Below are positions 35,264 to 47,843 of a stretch of 64,000 nt of DNA, piece after piece. The notes under the pieces are model-generated. The model saw nothing but the letters and a program-made list of their open reading frames with translations. It searched no databases and was not told the origin of the DNA. Source of the stretch: Dactylis glomerata (lineage: Eukaryota > Streptophyta > Magnoliopsida > Poales > Poaceae). The stretch's first letter is position 1. The number at the start of each line of letters is the position of its first letter. A program made the translations under genes and the position numbers. The stretch covers positions 2,286,803 to 2,350,802 of the forward strand of contig QXEO01000433.1 of NCBI GenBank assembly GCA_007115705.1, given 5' to 3'.

Positions 35264-36434
35264 CTATGGAAAAACAATATTAAACAAGGGTGAGTACGAG
35301 GGTGTACTCAACAAACTGACCTTCTACACTATATGATGAGGCATCAAGATCTTTTTGTGTCGCTCTTTGCAGAAAGCAAGTTTTCTTTGTGAAAACAACA
35401 CAAGGCGAGGACTACTCATAATTTTTAAAGGGGATAAGAGAGCGTCTCGCTAACTCTTTTGATCATGGAGCATCCACCGAATCATAACCTCCAAAACCCA
35501 CTCATCTCATATCACCCCTCGACCCCGAGGAAGTGATCCAGAGTCTCACTCTTAAGTTGGCACTTTTACGATTAAGTTCATGTTGTCTATGATCTATTAT
35601 CTGTCTCCAAGTTGTCCATAACCATGGACACGGCTTTTCGAAAAGATTTAACCCTGCAGGGGTGCACAACTCTCCTGGACCCTTGCAAGGAGTCTTAGCG
35701 GGGTGATGGCCGCCTACAACCTTTACCTTACGTCGACCTATTACATGAGCCACGCCGAAAGGTTCTAGTCCGCCATCGCGAGATCAGCCGTTCTCGGACG
35801 CGGAACCGTTCGTTGTGTGCAGGGGATCCAGTTCAATGCCACCAAGCATCCTTCACCCCGGCCACATCCTGTATGTATGCACCTCTTCCACCATCTCGTT
35901 TCAAAACTTTTAGACGCGTATGCCAAATGGAAAGCCCGAACTAGGTAGCTCATGGATAAGTCTAAGCAAGTTAGTCAGTCGACATGAGTCCCATACCTCC
36001 ACATGCGATTGTACGCTCATCTTGGATCAAGAGACAAGAACTCGGGTCCTAGGGTGACAGGAATGAGTCAAACAACCACAACCCGCGTGGTGGCTCATCC
36101 ATGCCTATTGTCAAGTTTTACCAAATCTCCACAGTTACCACGACAAACTATCATGCTAGATTCATATAAGCTTCAAACCCAAATACCGGAATTGCAACAA
36201 GTACTAAGCATGGCTAAGCATAGAATAGTAAGTTTCCGATGACGCAAAAGCAGAACCTAGTCATGCTAGGAGTAGTGGATCATGGATATATAGTTGACAA
36301 ATAGCAGGGCATGCATCAGAATAGGTTTACTCTATGTTTCGGTAAAAGACAGTTGAACGCATGCAGATATGGTGGAGGCTCAAAACATTTGTAAACCATA
36401 GGATTAGAAACGCATCAAAAGGGATTACGCTTGC

Positions 36435-36497
36435 CTTGTTCTTCGATGTAGTTGATCTGATCAGTATTGGCGTTGATCTCGGATGCGGTCTCGGATT
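36435..36497 (-). other. Exon-like block 1 in element D left LTR
   Basis: Preceded by a pyrimidine tract ending CTCGGTAG and followed by GCAAGC. The phase-1 frame runs ESETASEINANTDQINYI and on to CAA plus one base. The right LTR has the same block at 59736-59798. Confidence 0.4.
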
Positions 36498-38098
36498 CTA
36501 CCGAGAAGAAGAAACACCGGAAAGGAAAATAACACATTCAATACAAATGCATCGATGCGCAATCAAGCATGATGATATGACATTTTAATGCTTACAAAGC
36601 ATTTCTAAGATAAGATCACCAAATTAAATGGAGTTGAAATGCTCAAGACATAGCATTCTAATAAACCCCATATTTAAAGTAAGTGTTCGAACTGTTGTCC
36701 TACTTAAACAGGGTTAGAAGTTAATTAAACATGCATGATTAATGCATAAACATGTAGATCTTATTTTTCTGAAGATTTTGATAGGTCATTCGTATTTTTC
36801 CGATAAACAGGGAATTAGTTATGACTTTTGCAAGTTTGCTTATTTTTCTGAAATTTCTGAAAATGAGTTATAAAGAGGAGCAGTAATTAGATACTCCTCT
36901 CAGCTCAAGGTTATGTGAGTGCACTGGTTCAGTACGTACTTGACTGAAAGTGTTTTTCAGAGATGGGTATTCAGATTTAAGCTTGTTTGAACATTACTCA
37001 AATAGGAGAGGTACCTACAGCCAGTTAGAAATTCTTGTACCTAACAGGTTATCAAAACGCAAGAAGCCTCTTGTTGCCTGTAGCTTAGACTGAACCACAT
37101 GCCTGAAGCCAAGATGACCAGAAAAGCTACAGCAAAACTAAAGTTCAGAGCATATATTGCTGTATTTTTAGAGATTGATCTTCAGTTCTAAACTTTAAGC
37201 ATCACTTAAGTATATAGTCCTAGCAGCTAGTACTTGATTTGGACAACTGCTCCCAGGAGAAGTGTGTGTAGACAAATATGAGATTCTACAGAAATTGTAT
37301 TAGCTGCCATAGCAAACTCTGAACCTGATACGTGTTTACAAGACAAGAGCATCTAAAACTGAACCAAAAGTGGAGCTGATACACTAGCAGATGAGCAACG
37401 AAGATTTTCCATAAAAGAAAGATTCTAAGCATGGCGTGGTCACTATACCAGCTATACCTGATCGATTGGGAAGCTAGCCCAGGTTCTTGATTCAGCTTGA
37501 CCTCCTCAATACTTCTGGTGCTCTCGCTGTTCAGATCCGGCGAGTCTGGCGGCAGTAGCAGACTCCTAGTCTGCTCCGGCGACTGCTCAGGCGGCTGCTC
37601 CGGCGACTGCTGCCTGGCCTTCTCCTCCCTGGAACCTTTTCCCTCTGCAACTCCCGGCCTCCCTAAACTATTTCCCTTCCCACCTAGGTCACAACCATGG
37701 CGTTGGTACTCAGCTTCTTGGGGCGGTGGTGATGCTCGATGGATATGGTGGTCTGCTTGATGATACGATGGGGAAAAGCAGTACTAACTGGTCACGTCTC
37801 AAGAAGTCAAGTGCGGTTCTCTCCTTAGGATATTTTAAATAGTGGTACTGTAGCTAATTTTTGTCAGTCCAGAACTGCTACAAATTTTACTCTAGCTTTT
37901 GAAATTTATTATAACTCCAGTTTGTATCTTTGATTCAACGAGATATATTCAAAATCTTTTTCAGGACATTTGAAAAGAGAGAGATTAGTCAATTTAGGAT
38001 TTTCTCTTTTATAATTTTTAACGCAAAAATTTTATTGGAGAATTTTTACATGATGCTTATGATGCAAAAGTACTTTATTACAGACATGGGATGTTACA

Positions 38099-38125
38099 AC
38101 TCTACCCCCTTACAAGAATCTCATC
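38099..38125 (-). promoter_or_regulatory. Polypurine tract of element D
   Basis: Minus-strand TGTAAGGGGGTAGAGT adjoins the LTR start at 38098, with the GAATCTC/GAGATTC motif just before it as in elements C and H. Confidence 0.6.
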
Positions 38126-38134
38126 CCGAGATTC

Positions 38135-41100
38135 CTAAGAACTAGAGAAAAAGGAAGGGTACTCGGATCGAAGGCGATCCTCTCGTTCCCAAGTTGCTTC
38201 TTGTTCAGAATGATGAGACCACTGAACTTTGAGGAACTTGATGGTTCGGCCTCGGGTTTTTCTTTCAGCTTCATCGAGGATAGAAATAGGATACTCACGG
38301 TAGGTGAGATCTTCCTGAAAATCAAGAGTGGTATGATCAACTCCATGGATTGGATCTTTGAAGCAACGCGTGAGTTGAGAGACATGAAACACATCATGAA
38401 CATCTGGAAATGTTGAAGGAAGTTCCAACTGATAGGCAAGCTCTCCACGCTTAGAAAGAATAGGAAAGGGACCAACATAACGAGGAGCCAGTTTGCCTTT
38501 AATACCAAAGCGATGAATGCCTTTTAGAGGTGTAACTTGAAGATAGGCTTTCTCGTCAATTTTATAGCTCACATATTGATGATGACGATCATAATAGCTC
38601 TTTTGACGAGACTGAGCAGTTTTCAAACGCTCTCAGATTATGCAAACTTGATCTTCTGCTTCTTTGATCATGTCCGGCCCAAAGAATTGTCTTTCTCCGG
38701 TTTCAGACCAATTTAGCAGTGTTCGACATTTTCTTCCATATAAAACTTCAAAAGGTGCCATGCCCAAGCTGGATTGAAAGCTGTTGTTATAGGAAAACTC
38801 AGCAAAGGGAAGACACTTCTCCCAATTCTTCCCGAAAGAGATAACACAAGCTCGGAGCATGTCTTCAAGAATTTGATTCACTCTTTCAGTTTGTCCACCG
38901 GTTTGAGGATGATAGGCAGTGCTAAAGAAAATATGAGTCCCCATAGCTTCTTGAAAGCTTTTCCAAAACCTGGAGGTGAAGAGGCTCCCGCGGTCAGAAA
39001 TAATCTTCTTTGGAACACCGTGAAGAGTTACTATCCGAGAAATATACAACTCTGCCAGTTGAGTAGCAGTGATATCCTCGCGGATAGGTACGAAATGAGC
39101 AACTTTGGATAGACGATCAACAACTAGCCATATTGCATTGTTGCCCTTTTGGGTTTTTGGAAATCCGGTGATGAAATCCATGCCAATCTCATCCCATTTC
39201 CACTCAGGAATAGCTAAAGTTTGAAGAACTCCAGCGGGTCTTTGATGTTCAGCTTTTACACAATGAAAAACGTCGCATTCAGCAACATACTGAGCGATTT
39301 CTCGCTTCATCCCAGTCCACCAGAACCTTTGGCGAAGATCCTGATACATCTTGGTACTTCCAGGATGGATGGAAAGGGGTGATTCATGAGCTTCCTTAAG
39401 GATTTGCTCTTTCAATTCTCGATGATTCGGTACAATGAGACGTTTACCGAAATAAACGGTATCTTAATGATCAAGAGAGAAACACTTAGCATCCCCGCTA
39501 GCAATGTTCTTTCTGATCATGGCAATATCAGAATCTTGCTTTTGAGCATCTTTGATTTGCTCTTCAAGGGAAGGTTTGATTTCCAGATTAGACAGGAAGC
39601 CAGAAGGAACAACTTCAAGATTAAGGCGTGCAAACTCTTCATGAAGAGGAGGTTGGGCTTGCATAAGCATTAGATTATTGCAGTAGGACTTCCGACTTAG
39701 CACGTCAGCCACGACGTTGGCTTTGCCGGGTTGATAGTTAAGACCCACATCATAATCTTTGATAAGTTCCAACCATCGTCTCTGTCTAAGATTCAGATCC
39801 GGTTGGGTAAAGAGATACTTCAGACTCTGATGATCAGAATATAGCTCACAGCGGTTACCAAGCAGGTAATGACGCCATTGCTTCAAAGCATGTACAACAG
39901 CTACAAGATTCAAGTCATGGGTTGGATAGTTGAGTTCATGCGGTTTTAGTTGCCGAGAGGCAAAAGCAACCACATGACCATCTTGCATCAACACACAACC
40001 CAATCCTTGGTGTGAAGCATCGCAGAAGATAACGAATTCCTTGCTCATGTCCGGAAGGGCGAGCACAGGAGCAGTAGCCAGCTTAGTTTTTAGTAACTGG
40101 AAAGCTTCTTCGGCTTTCTCTGACCACTCAAACTTCTTATTTTCTTGAGAAGTTTAGTCATAGGTTTGGCAATCTTGGAGAAATTCTCAATGAAACGGTG
40201 GTAATAACCAGCCAATCCGAGAAAACTCCACACATCCTTGACTGAGGAAGGGGTCACCCAGTCCAGAACAGATTGAACTTTATCAGGGATGACCGCAACG
40301 CCATTAGCAGAGAGCACATGGCCAAGAAAGATGAGCTCGTTCAACCAGAACTCACATTTGGAGAACTTGGCATAAAGTCGATGCTCACGAAGTTTTGTCA
40401 ACGCTAGACGTAGATGTTCGACATGTTCTTCTTCGGTCTTGGAGTAGATTAGAATATCATCAATGTAGACCATGACAAACTTGTCGAGATACTCCATGAA
40501 CACGGAGTTCATAAGCCTCATAAATGTGGCAGGAGCACTTGTGAGTCCAAAGGACATGACAGTGTACTCGTATAGACCATAACGAGTTGTGAACGCCGTC
40601 TTTGGAATGTCCTCGGCTCGGATTTTTATTTGGTGATAACCTGATCTTAAATCTATTGTGGAGAAGACGGTTGCACCGCTCAATTGATCGAAGAGATCAA
40701 TGATTCTAGGAAGAGGATATTTATTCTTGATTGTTGCTGCATTCAAGGGACGATAGTCAACGACTAATCATGAAACATTGGTATCCCTCTTCTTGACAAA
40801 GAGTTTGGGACAACCCCAAGAGGAAGTACTATGTTGAATGAAGCCTTTGTTCTCCAACTCTTCTATTTGCTTCTTTAATTCAACCAACTCTTCAGGAGGC
40901 ATACGATAAGGTCTTTTAGAAATAGGAGCGGTTCCAGGAACCAACTCTATGACAAACTCCACATCTCGATCAGGTGGCAAGCCAGGTAATTCTTCTAGGA
41001 AGACATCTGGGAAGTCACATACCATTGGTACATCATGTATTTCAAGAGGTGGAAGGACATCGATGGCATAAAAATTTGCTTCTGATGTAGGCACCATAGA

Positions 41101-42585
41101 GGGTGGTATTGATGAAGGAGACCAGTATATGAATGTTTTGCCGGTAGGAGAGGTCATGACAATAGATCTGGCCGCGCAATCAATGATAGCTTGAGATTTT
41201 GTCAGCCAATCCATGCCCAAGATGACATCAATGTCAGTTGACTTCAAGGCGATGAGACAAGTGGGAAACAGATTATACCCAATATCAATGACAACACCAT
41301 GCGTGATCCATCTAGTTTGCCAACGAGACCTTGGGGTTTTAATCTCCAAGGGGGATGGCATGGCTTCAAAGGGTATATCATGCACTTGTGCAAATTCTTG
41401 TGATATGAATGAATGGGATGCTCCAGAGTTAAATAGAGCGAAAGCTAATATTGAGTTGACATAAAGCATACCCAGTATGACAGCGGGATCTTCTTGAGCT
41501 TCCTCCATGGTAACATGGGTCAAATGACCACGCCCGACTGAAGGCTTAGCACCCTTATTAGGAAGAGAAAATCCATGTCCAACAGCACGTCCTGGAGCAG
41601 TAGGGGTCGGATAACCTATCTTCATGGGACACTCCCTTGAGAAATGCCCAGGTTGATGACAAGTAAAGCAAGTCAAACCAGAACGAGGGCCTCCTGGATT
41701 TTGCTGATCACTTGGATACTTTGGTGCTACGGGCGGCTGAGATGCACGAGGCACATCTGGCCTTGGCTGATAGGGAGCACGTGGAACAGCACCATAAGGA
41801 ATCCAGACATGGCGACGCTTTGTGCCTGAGCCGGATGACTAAGCATCTTCTCGAGGGCGCTTGCGAGTTTCTTCATATTCAACCTTTCCCCTTTCAGCTT
41901 TCATAGCTTTGTTCACAAGATCTTGGAAAGTGTTGAAATCCAGAAGATGAAGATCACGATGAAGCTCAGGTTCCAGTCCCTTGCGGAACAAGGCCTGCTT
42001 CTTGGCATCCATAGATACTTCTTTAGGAGTATAGTAGGCAAGGCGGTTGAAGTTGCCCTGGTAGTCGCAAACTGAACCATGGCCCTACTTTAGCTTTAGG
42101 AATTCCTCCCTTTTCAGCTCCATTAGACCTTCCAGAATGTGATACCCTCGGAAAGCAGTTTTAAACTCCTGCCAAGTCACAACGTGCTCGGCAGTCTGCA
42201 TAGCAAGGAAATTCTCCCACCAGGTACCAGCAGCACCTTCAAGGTGATATGCGGCGAAGGTCACCCAATCCGCTTGGGTGACATGAGCAGCCTGAAGTTT
42301 GCGCTCAATAGTGCGGAGCCAGTAGTCAGCATCAAGTGGCTCAGTGGAATAGCTGAAAACTGGAGGTGTAAGGCGGATGAAGTCTCTCATGCCAACTCGG
42401 TCATCTTGACGACGAGCGGTATTTCATTCAATCATTTCCAGGAGCCTGATGTTGTCGGCGCGGTTGGCTTCATACATGGCCATAAGCTAGACCATGATTG
42501 GTGGAGGTGGAAAATTGACATTGTCACCCTCCTGATCATTCCCACCGCCACGACCATGACCACCACCACGAGTACCACCTGACAT
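38135..42585 (-). pseudogene. gag-pol: gag-pol of element D, decayed
   Basis: One ancestral frame from ATG 42585 (MSGGTRGGGHGRGGG) to the stop at 38135. Gag shows LDADYWLRTIERKL and GAAGTWWENF, with an intact zinc knuckle CFTCHQPGHFSREC. The protease site reads LFNSGASHSF, with Asn (codon 41428-41430) in place of the catalytic Asp. RT retains YIDDILIYSK. The integrase has GMDFITGFP, ISDRGS and GGQTERVNQ, but its zinc region reads CDVFHC instead of CDVCxR. The chromodomain ends VQWSHHSEQEATWE. Stops occur near 42490, 42430, 42083, 41838, 40766, 39462 and 38630, and a frameshift lies near 40138. Confidence 0.85.
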
Positions 42586-42731
42586 CCTGGAGGATAACAA
42601 AAGGATTCAGCGATAGGAAACAAAGGACTTGAAGAGATTGATGTAATGTAGGGAAAAACAAGACATGTGGTACAAGGAATATCATCCAATCAAGCATGGT
42701 AGTAGAAAATCATACAAGACGTATACACTAA
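42586..42731 (-). other. Leader of element D next to gag, interrupted by element E
   Basis: 146 bases between the gag ATG and the insertion point of E. The leader continues at 54509. The five bases ACTAA at 42727-42731 and 54504-54508 are the target-site duplication. Confidence 0.75.
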
Positions 42732-44276
42732 TGATACGTCTCAAATGTATCTATAATTTTTGATGCTCCATGCTTGTTTTTACACCATTTGCCTAATGTT
42801 TCGTTATACTTCGTGGCATTTTTATGCGATTTCCGGAACTAACCTATTGACAAGATGCCACAGTGCCAGTTCCCTGTTTTCTGCTATTTTTGTGTTTTAG
42901 AAAAGCTACCCAGGAAATATTCTCGGAATTGGACGAAACAAAAGCCAGAAGTCTTATTTTTCCTGAAAGCTTCCCAAAGACCGAAAGAGAGCCGGAGGGG
43001 GGCCAGAGGCCGCCCTCACACATAGGTGGCGCGGCCCAGGCCCTGGCCGCGCCACCCTGGTGTGAGGAGCCCCTGGCTGCCCCCTGACAATGCCCCATCG
43101 CCTATAAGAAGCCTCGGGACGGAAAACCCTAGGGGAGTCGGCGAAATTTCTAGAACAGTTCCGCAGCGCCGCCGCCGTCGAAGCCAAATTTCGGAGGACA
43201 GAAGTCTCTATTCCGGCACCCTGTCGGGACGGGGAAGTGCCCCCGGAGCCATCTCCATTGGTCTCCATCGCCGTCTCCGCCGTCTCCATCGACCTCACCG
43301 CCATCTCCATCAACCTTGTTGTCTCCTATGATGAGGAGGGAGTAGTTCATCCCCGGGGCTGAGGGCTCTACCGGTAGCTATGTGGTTCACCTCTCTCTCC
43401 CATGATGTGATCTTTATGTGATCGTGAGCTTTGTATCATGTTGAACAAGTAGATGTTATTATTCAGATATTATGTGTACTCTAGTGATGTTATTAAAGTA
43501 ATCTATTCCTCCTGCCATGGTGTAACGGTGACAGTGCGTGCATCGTGGTGGTACTTGGTCTAGGCTACGATTGTGATCTCTTATGGATTATGAGAATAAT
43601 TATCGCTATGATAGTATTGAAGTGATCTATTCCTCCTTTCATGGTGTAATGTTGACAGTGTGTGCACCGTGTTAGTACTTGGTCTAAGTTGCAATAATAT
43701 CTATCTTGAGTTGTGATCTGATTTGGATATCTCTATGAGTGGTGTTTGTCAAGTACTTGATGAACTTTAAGGGGTGCTTCTGTAGCCACTACGCAATGAT
43801 TAGTGTTATTCAATAGGAGAGTAATTCAGAGTACCATAGTGAAGAGAAGTTATTTATTTGTTCAATCATGTTATATTTGTTGGGAGTGTGTCCACTAGTG
43901 AAAGTATGATCCCTAGGCCTTGTTTCCAAGCATTGCACACCGTTTACTTACTGTTTTGTTACATGTTTGCTCGCAGCGATACTTATTTCATATTACAATT
44001 GCTACTCATAATCATCACTACCGCTTGTATTTCACTATCTCTTCGCCGGACTAGTGCACCTATACATCTGACAAGTGTATTGGGTGTGTTGGGGACACAA
44101 GAGACTTTCTGTATCGTAATTGCAGGGTTGCTTGAGATGGATAGCTTTGACCTCTTCCTCCCTGAGTTCGATAAACCTTGGGTGATCCACTTAAGGGAAA
44201 CTTGCTGCTGCTCTACAAACCTCTGCACTTGGAGGCCCAACACTGTCTACAAGAACAGAAGCGTGTGTAGACATCA
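42732..44276 (+). repeat. LTR 1 of element E (1545 bp)
   Basis: Starts TGATACGTCTCAAATG and ends GTGTAGACATCA. The TATA box CTATAAGAAG is at 43102-43111, followed by a GC-rich leader. Small ORFs in the GC-rich part appear on both strands and are not called as genes. Confidence 0.9.
43103..43109 (+). promoter_or_regulatory. TATA box in LTR 1 of element E (also at 48215 and 53330)
   Basis: TATAAGA in CATCGCCTATAAGAAGCCTC, conserved in all three LTRs. The first and second LTR could each drive a transcript through the following internal region. Confidence 0.6.
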
Positions 44277-44286
44277 AGCTCTTTTC

Positions 44287-44304
44287 TGGCGCCGTTGCCG
44301 GGGA
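44287..44304 (+). promoter_or_regulatory. Primer-binding site, unit 1 of element E
   Basis: TGGCGCCGTTGCCGGGGA, ten bases after LTR 1. This is the tRNA-Asp-type site common in Athila-like and related grass elements. Unit 2 has the same site at 49399-49416. Confidence 0.75.
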
Positions 44305-44416
44305 GGTAAGGTAAAAGGTACTCGCATCCTCCTGTGTGAGTGCTCGAAGTTATTTCCTTTAGATTCTGCAATTACATCTTTTTGTTTCTTGTTTTTATTT
44401 TCACTAGTTAGGCTTA

Positions 44417-45256
44417 ATGGAAAATAAAGAGTTCTTTAGTCTTTTTCCTGAGTTTAGATATGAAGTGTTTGAAGAGAAAATTGAAAAACCTTTGGAGCTT
44501 AATTTGCATGCTAATAGTGATGTTAGTATGATTGCTTTGAACACTGTTATTGCTAATGCTATAGAAAAGTCTAAGCTTGGGGAAGCTGGTTTTGTTAAAC
44601 ATGATATTTTTAGTTCCCCAGCTTTAGTGGAGAAAATTTGCTCTGATGATATTTTATCTCCCATATGTGATGTTCCTTCTTATGATGATATGTTTGAAGA
44701 ATATGCTTTGCGAAATAGCTGTTCTCTAGCTTGTGATGATAGTAAACCTCTAGTTTATGATGATGAGTATAATGTTTTCAGTTCACCTACTTTTGAGGAG
44801 AAAATTAGTTATGATTACAATATGCCTCCTATTTATGATGATTATGGTGATGAGAATAATTATTCTGTTGAATCTGCTCCTACTACTATTGTTCCTATGG
44901 TGAGTATTAATTCTTTTATGCATGTGGCTCATGATAGGGATGTTTTATGTGATAGTTATATTGTTAGTTCTATTCATGATACTACTGAAAGTTATTATGA
45001 GAGAGGTAAACATGGTTTGATGGATCTTAACAATATTGAGTTTCCCCTTTTTATGTTGCAATTCTTGAAGTTGTACTTGTTTTGCCTTCCTATGCTTTTT
45101 GCTTTGCGCTTTTATGACTTGTCTCTTTACAAGACTATTTTTCATAGGAAGTGGTTTAGATTTAAATGTGTTCCATACTTGCCTTTTGATGCTCTCTATT
45201 GCTTTAAATTCCTATATGGCGCATTTGCCTCAAGCTCTTATATGGCGCCCACATGA
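44417..45256 (+). CDS. ORF of element E, unit 1: acidic protein with hydrophobic C terminus, function unknown
   Basis: 279 codons from ATG 44417, about 110 bases after the primer site, so it sits where gag normally starts. It does not resemble gag. Residues 1-170 are acidic and rich in Tyr, Asp, Ser and Pro, with repeats of the type SSPxxxEKI and PxYDD. Residues 213-240 (LQFLKLYLFCLPMLFALRFY) form a likely membrane segment, followed by a basic-aromatic stretch FHRKWFRFKC and a second hydrophobic run. A similar frame occurs in unit 2 with 10 replacement and 2 silent differences, so there is no sign of protein-level selection since the duplication. No known family is recognised. Confidence 0.55.
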   Translation: MENKEFFSLFPEFRYEVFEEKIEKPLELNLHANSDVSMIALNTVIANAIEKSKLGEAGFVKHDIFSSPALVEKICSDDILSPICDVPSYDDMFEEYALRNSCSLACDDSKPLVYDDEYNVFSSPTFEEKISYDYNMPPIYDDYGDENNYSVESAPTTIVPMVSINSFMHVAHDRDVLCDSYIVSSIHDTTESYYERGKHGLMDLNNIEFPLFMLQFLKLYLFCLPMLFALRFYDLSLYKTIFHRKWFRFKCVPYLPFDALYCFKFLYGAFASSSYMAPT

Positions 45257-47843
45257 GCATCTTTGCAAATTACTGCGCCTAGCTCAAAGGCGTTAAAGAA
45301 AAGCACTCTTGGGAGATAACCCATTGTTTATTTTCAGTACTTTTTCTTTTATTTGAGTCTTGGAAGTTATTACTACTGTAATAACCGCTCCTTATCCTTT
45401 TTATTTCGTTGTTGTGCCATGAGAAGCCTCTAATTTGAGTGAGGTAAGATTTGGGGATGTTGCTGTCCTAAAACTGTTTTCGGTGCTGCACCGTAAAAAT
45501 TCGTGAAAATTCTCTGTTTATCTTTTGGACCTAAGATTTCTTGTGCATATGCCCCAGGTTATATCCAAACTTTCGTTAGTTGAACACTTTTTGATTTGAG
45601 AAACAGAAAACCCCTCAAAAATTTGACCTTTGACAGCTGTTCTGTTTTGACAGATTTCTGCCAATATTTGTGTTTGCCGCTTTATTGCTTTCTTTTTGAG
45701 TTTTTTTTATCACGGAACTTTTGGGGAAGTTGCTACAGTAGTATATGCTATATATGTGGTGGTTTTAGGTTGAAACCTGAAGCAAAAAGAGGTTGATTAT
45801 ATGATATGCTTACACTAATGTTGCTAATAGAATTGTGTTTAGTTTTGTATGAAGGAAGTTTTCAAGTGTAGAGATTGGAGAATGATGAGATGAGATAAAG
45901 AATGGACAAAAGCTCAAGCTTGGGGATGCCCATGTCACCCCAAGAAATATCCAAGAGTTACAAGCGTCAAAGCTTGGGGATGCCCCCGAGGCACCCCCTT
46001 CTTCATCGGCAAAAATCAGGTCACCTTTCAAAACACTATATTTTTATTGCTTCATGCATTATGCGTTTTTCTTGGAGCGTTAGTTGTTTTAGTTTTCAGT
46101 ATTAGTTTAGTTTAGTTTGCTGCAATAAATGGTTAGATCACATCATGTTTCTTTTGGAGGAGATGAACTCGCTTTTTCATTTGCCAAGAACACTCTAGTT
46201 TTCACTCTTATCAAAAACCGAGTGTTCTTCTTTTTCTGCTACTATTTTTGGTTTTAGTTTTTGCCTTGATTTGTGTTCAGATCTTGTTATATCTATTCAT
46301 CAAGGTGTATTTTTGCCTCTGGACCATGTTGGTTTTCCTCAAAAGAGTTTCCTCAAAAAGGTTTGAATGGTGTTGGAAAAGAGAAAAAGCTTTATGCAAA
46401 AAAGTGGTACAAGAAGGAGCTTGTGTAGACTGCGGCCTAGGCTTTTGCATGTCGTGCTTTATGTCTTTTTGATAGTATGCTTAGTGGTTTTGCTGTAGCA
46501 TGACTTGTCTCAAATAACTGAGATTGCTTAATGAGCCTTTGAAAAAATCATGCGTTGTTTTATTGTATGGAAGCATTATTTTGATTTTCTCCTTGATGCT
46601 TTATTTGGGTTGACTTGGCGCATGCTCACACATGTTAGACTCTTACAAAGTCACCAATAGCCTCTATGATCATTTAGTTTTTGATTTTTGATGCCATCTT
46701 ATGCTTCTTTTAATGTTGCTTTGTCGCTTTGCATGATTATGGCCATTATTGCTCTCTTAGTTGGTCGCTCCCAGTCTTTTGCTAGCCCTCATTTTGTACT
46801 GAGTATGAGCTCTACTCGTGCATCCAACTCCCAAAAACCAAGTTTGCCATTGTGTCCACTATAAATTCCTATGCATGGTATTTGCAAGCCATTCCAAAGT
46901 AAACTTTCATGTGCTACCTTTCAAAACCTTCAAAATACTTCTCGTTTTGTGACACTGTTTTCAGCTCATGGGGACGTAGTGGTCGGATTTGCTATCTTCC
47001 ATATTGCTTATTCCAAAAAGAAAAAAAAGAGAAAAAAAAGAAAGAAAAAAGGCACTCCTCCATGGTATGTGAATGTTGGTGGGCACCCGATGGAATCGGT
47101 TAGCCATGGTTTGAGAAAGGTAAAAAGGTGGGGAGGAGTGCCAAGCTTTATAAAAGAGCACAAAAGTGCCAATCTCTCTCTCTCAAAAACTTGCTTTATT
47201 TTTGTATGGAAGATAGTAAGAACCCCATTGCTAGTCGTTGACAAAAGCAACCACCTCTCAAAACTCAAGTTTTATCTCTCTGTTTTACAAATGAAAAGCT
47301 CTAGCACATGTTTAATCACTGCTTCCCTCTGCGAAGGGCCTTTCTTTTACTTTTATGTTGAGTCACCACCTTCTATCTTTATGCACCATTAAGAGAGCAT
47401 AGTTGTCATTCTGAGTATAATGTGCATTGTCCCAAAGTTTTCATTGATTGATTCATGACCATGGATTCACTTGTTCTTAAATTATCTGTATCTAGTCGCC
47501 CTCTTAAACTTGAAGGTGTCCTATGCATTTATGTTTTGCTCTCCATGAAGGACAAGCTGAAAACAATTTTGTATGTTTTTCCATATGATTTGACATACGT
47601 TTGACTTTCATTGTTTCATTATTCATGATCTTTTGTTTGTGTTTCTTTTCATGTTATAACATGGTTGCTAAGTTTCTACTGTCAAGATTATATCTTCATG
47701 CCCATGTTTTAAGTTCTTATAATCCCAGCTCACAACGCTTACATATATGATCAAGATTGTGTAGGTGCATGTCACCTCAAAAATTATTTCTTTTGTTATC
47801 ACTTACCTACTCGAGGACGAGCAGGAGTTAAGCTTGGGGATGC
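45257..47843 (+). other. Non-coding internal region of element E, unit 1
   Basis: T-rich DNA with no gag, protease, RT or integrase motif. It holds an A/G run (about 47020-47050), a short ORF over it that I reject, and two copies of AAGCTTGGGGATGCC (45916-45930 and 45970-45984) identical to the core of the true polypurine tract at 47830-47843. Confidence 0.75.
47824..47843 (+). promoter_or_regulatory. Polypurine tract, unit 1 of element E
   Basis: AGGAGTTAAGCTTGGGGATGC directly before LTR 2, preceded by CTCGAGGACGAGC. The same sequence precedes LTR 3 at 52939-52958. Confidence 0.65.

Larger units (their letters stand above)
34724..38098 (-). repeat. Left full-length LTR of element D (3375 bp)
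   Basis: Starts next to the polypurine tract as TGTAACATCCCATG (minus strand, from 38098) and ends ...GGGTACGACA at 34724. Its inverted partner at 58135-61509 is also 3375 bp, though the two differ by compensating indels near 34820 and 35665. Exon-like blocks lie at 36435-36497 and 35205-35263. ORFs on its plus strand at 37497-37760 are antisense shadows. Confidence 0.85.

Noticed and set aside
37497..37760. Ser/Gly-rich ORF (copy at 58473-58736 on the other strand)
   Set aside because: It is antisense to the D LTR and identical in both arms because the LTRs are copies. No family is recognised.
46871..47392. 173-codon ORF with a Lys run in element E (and 52022-52507)
   Set aside because: It runs through a simple A/G repeat, the repeat length differs between the two units and shifts the frame, and no domain is seen.
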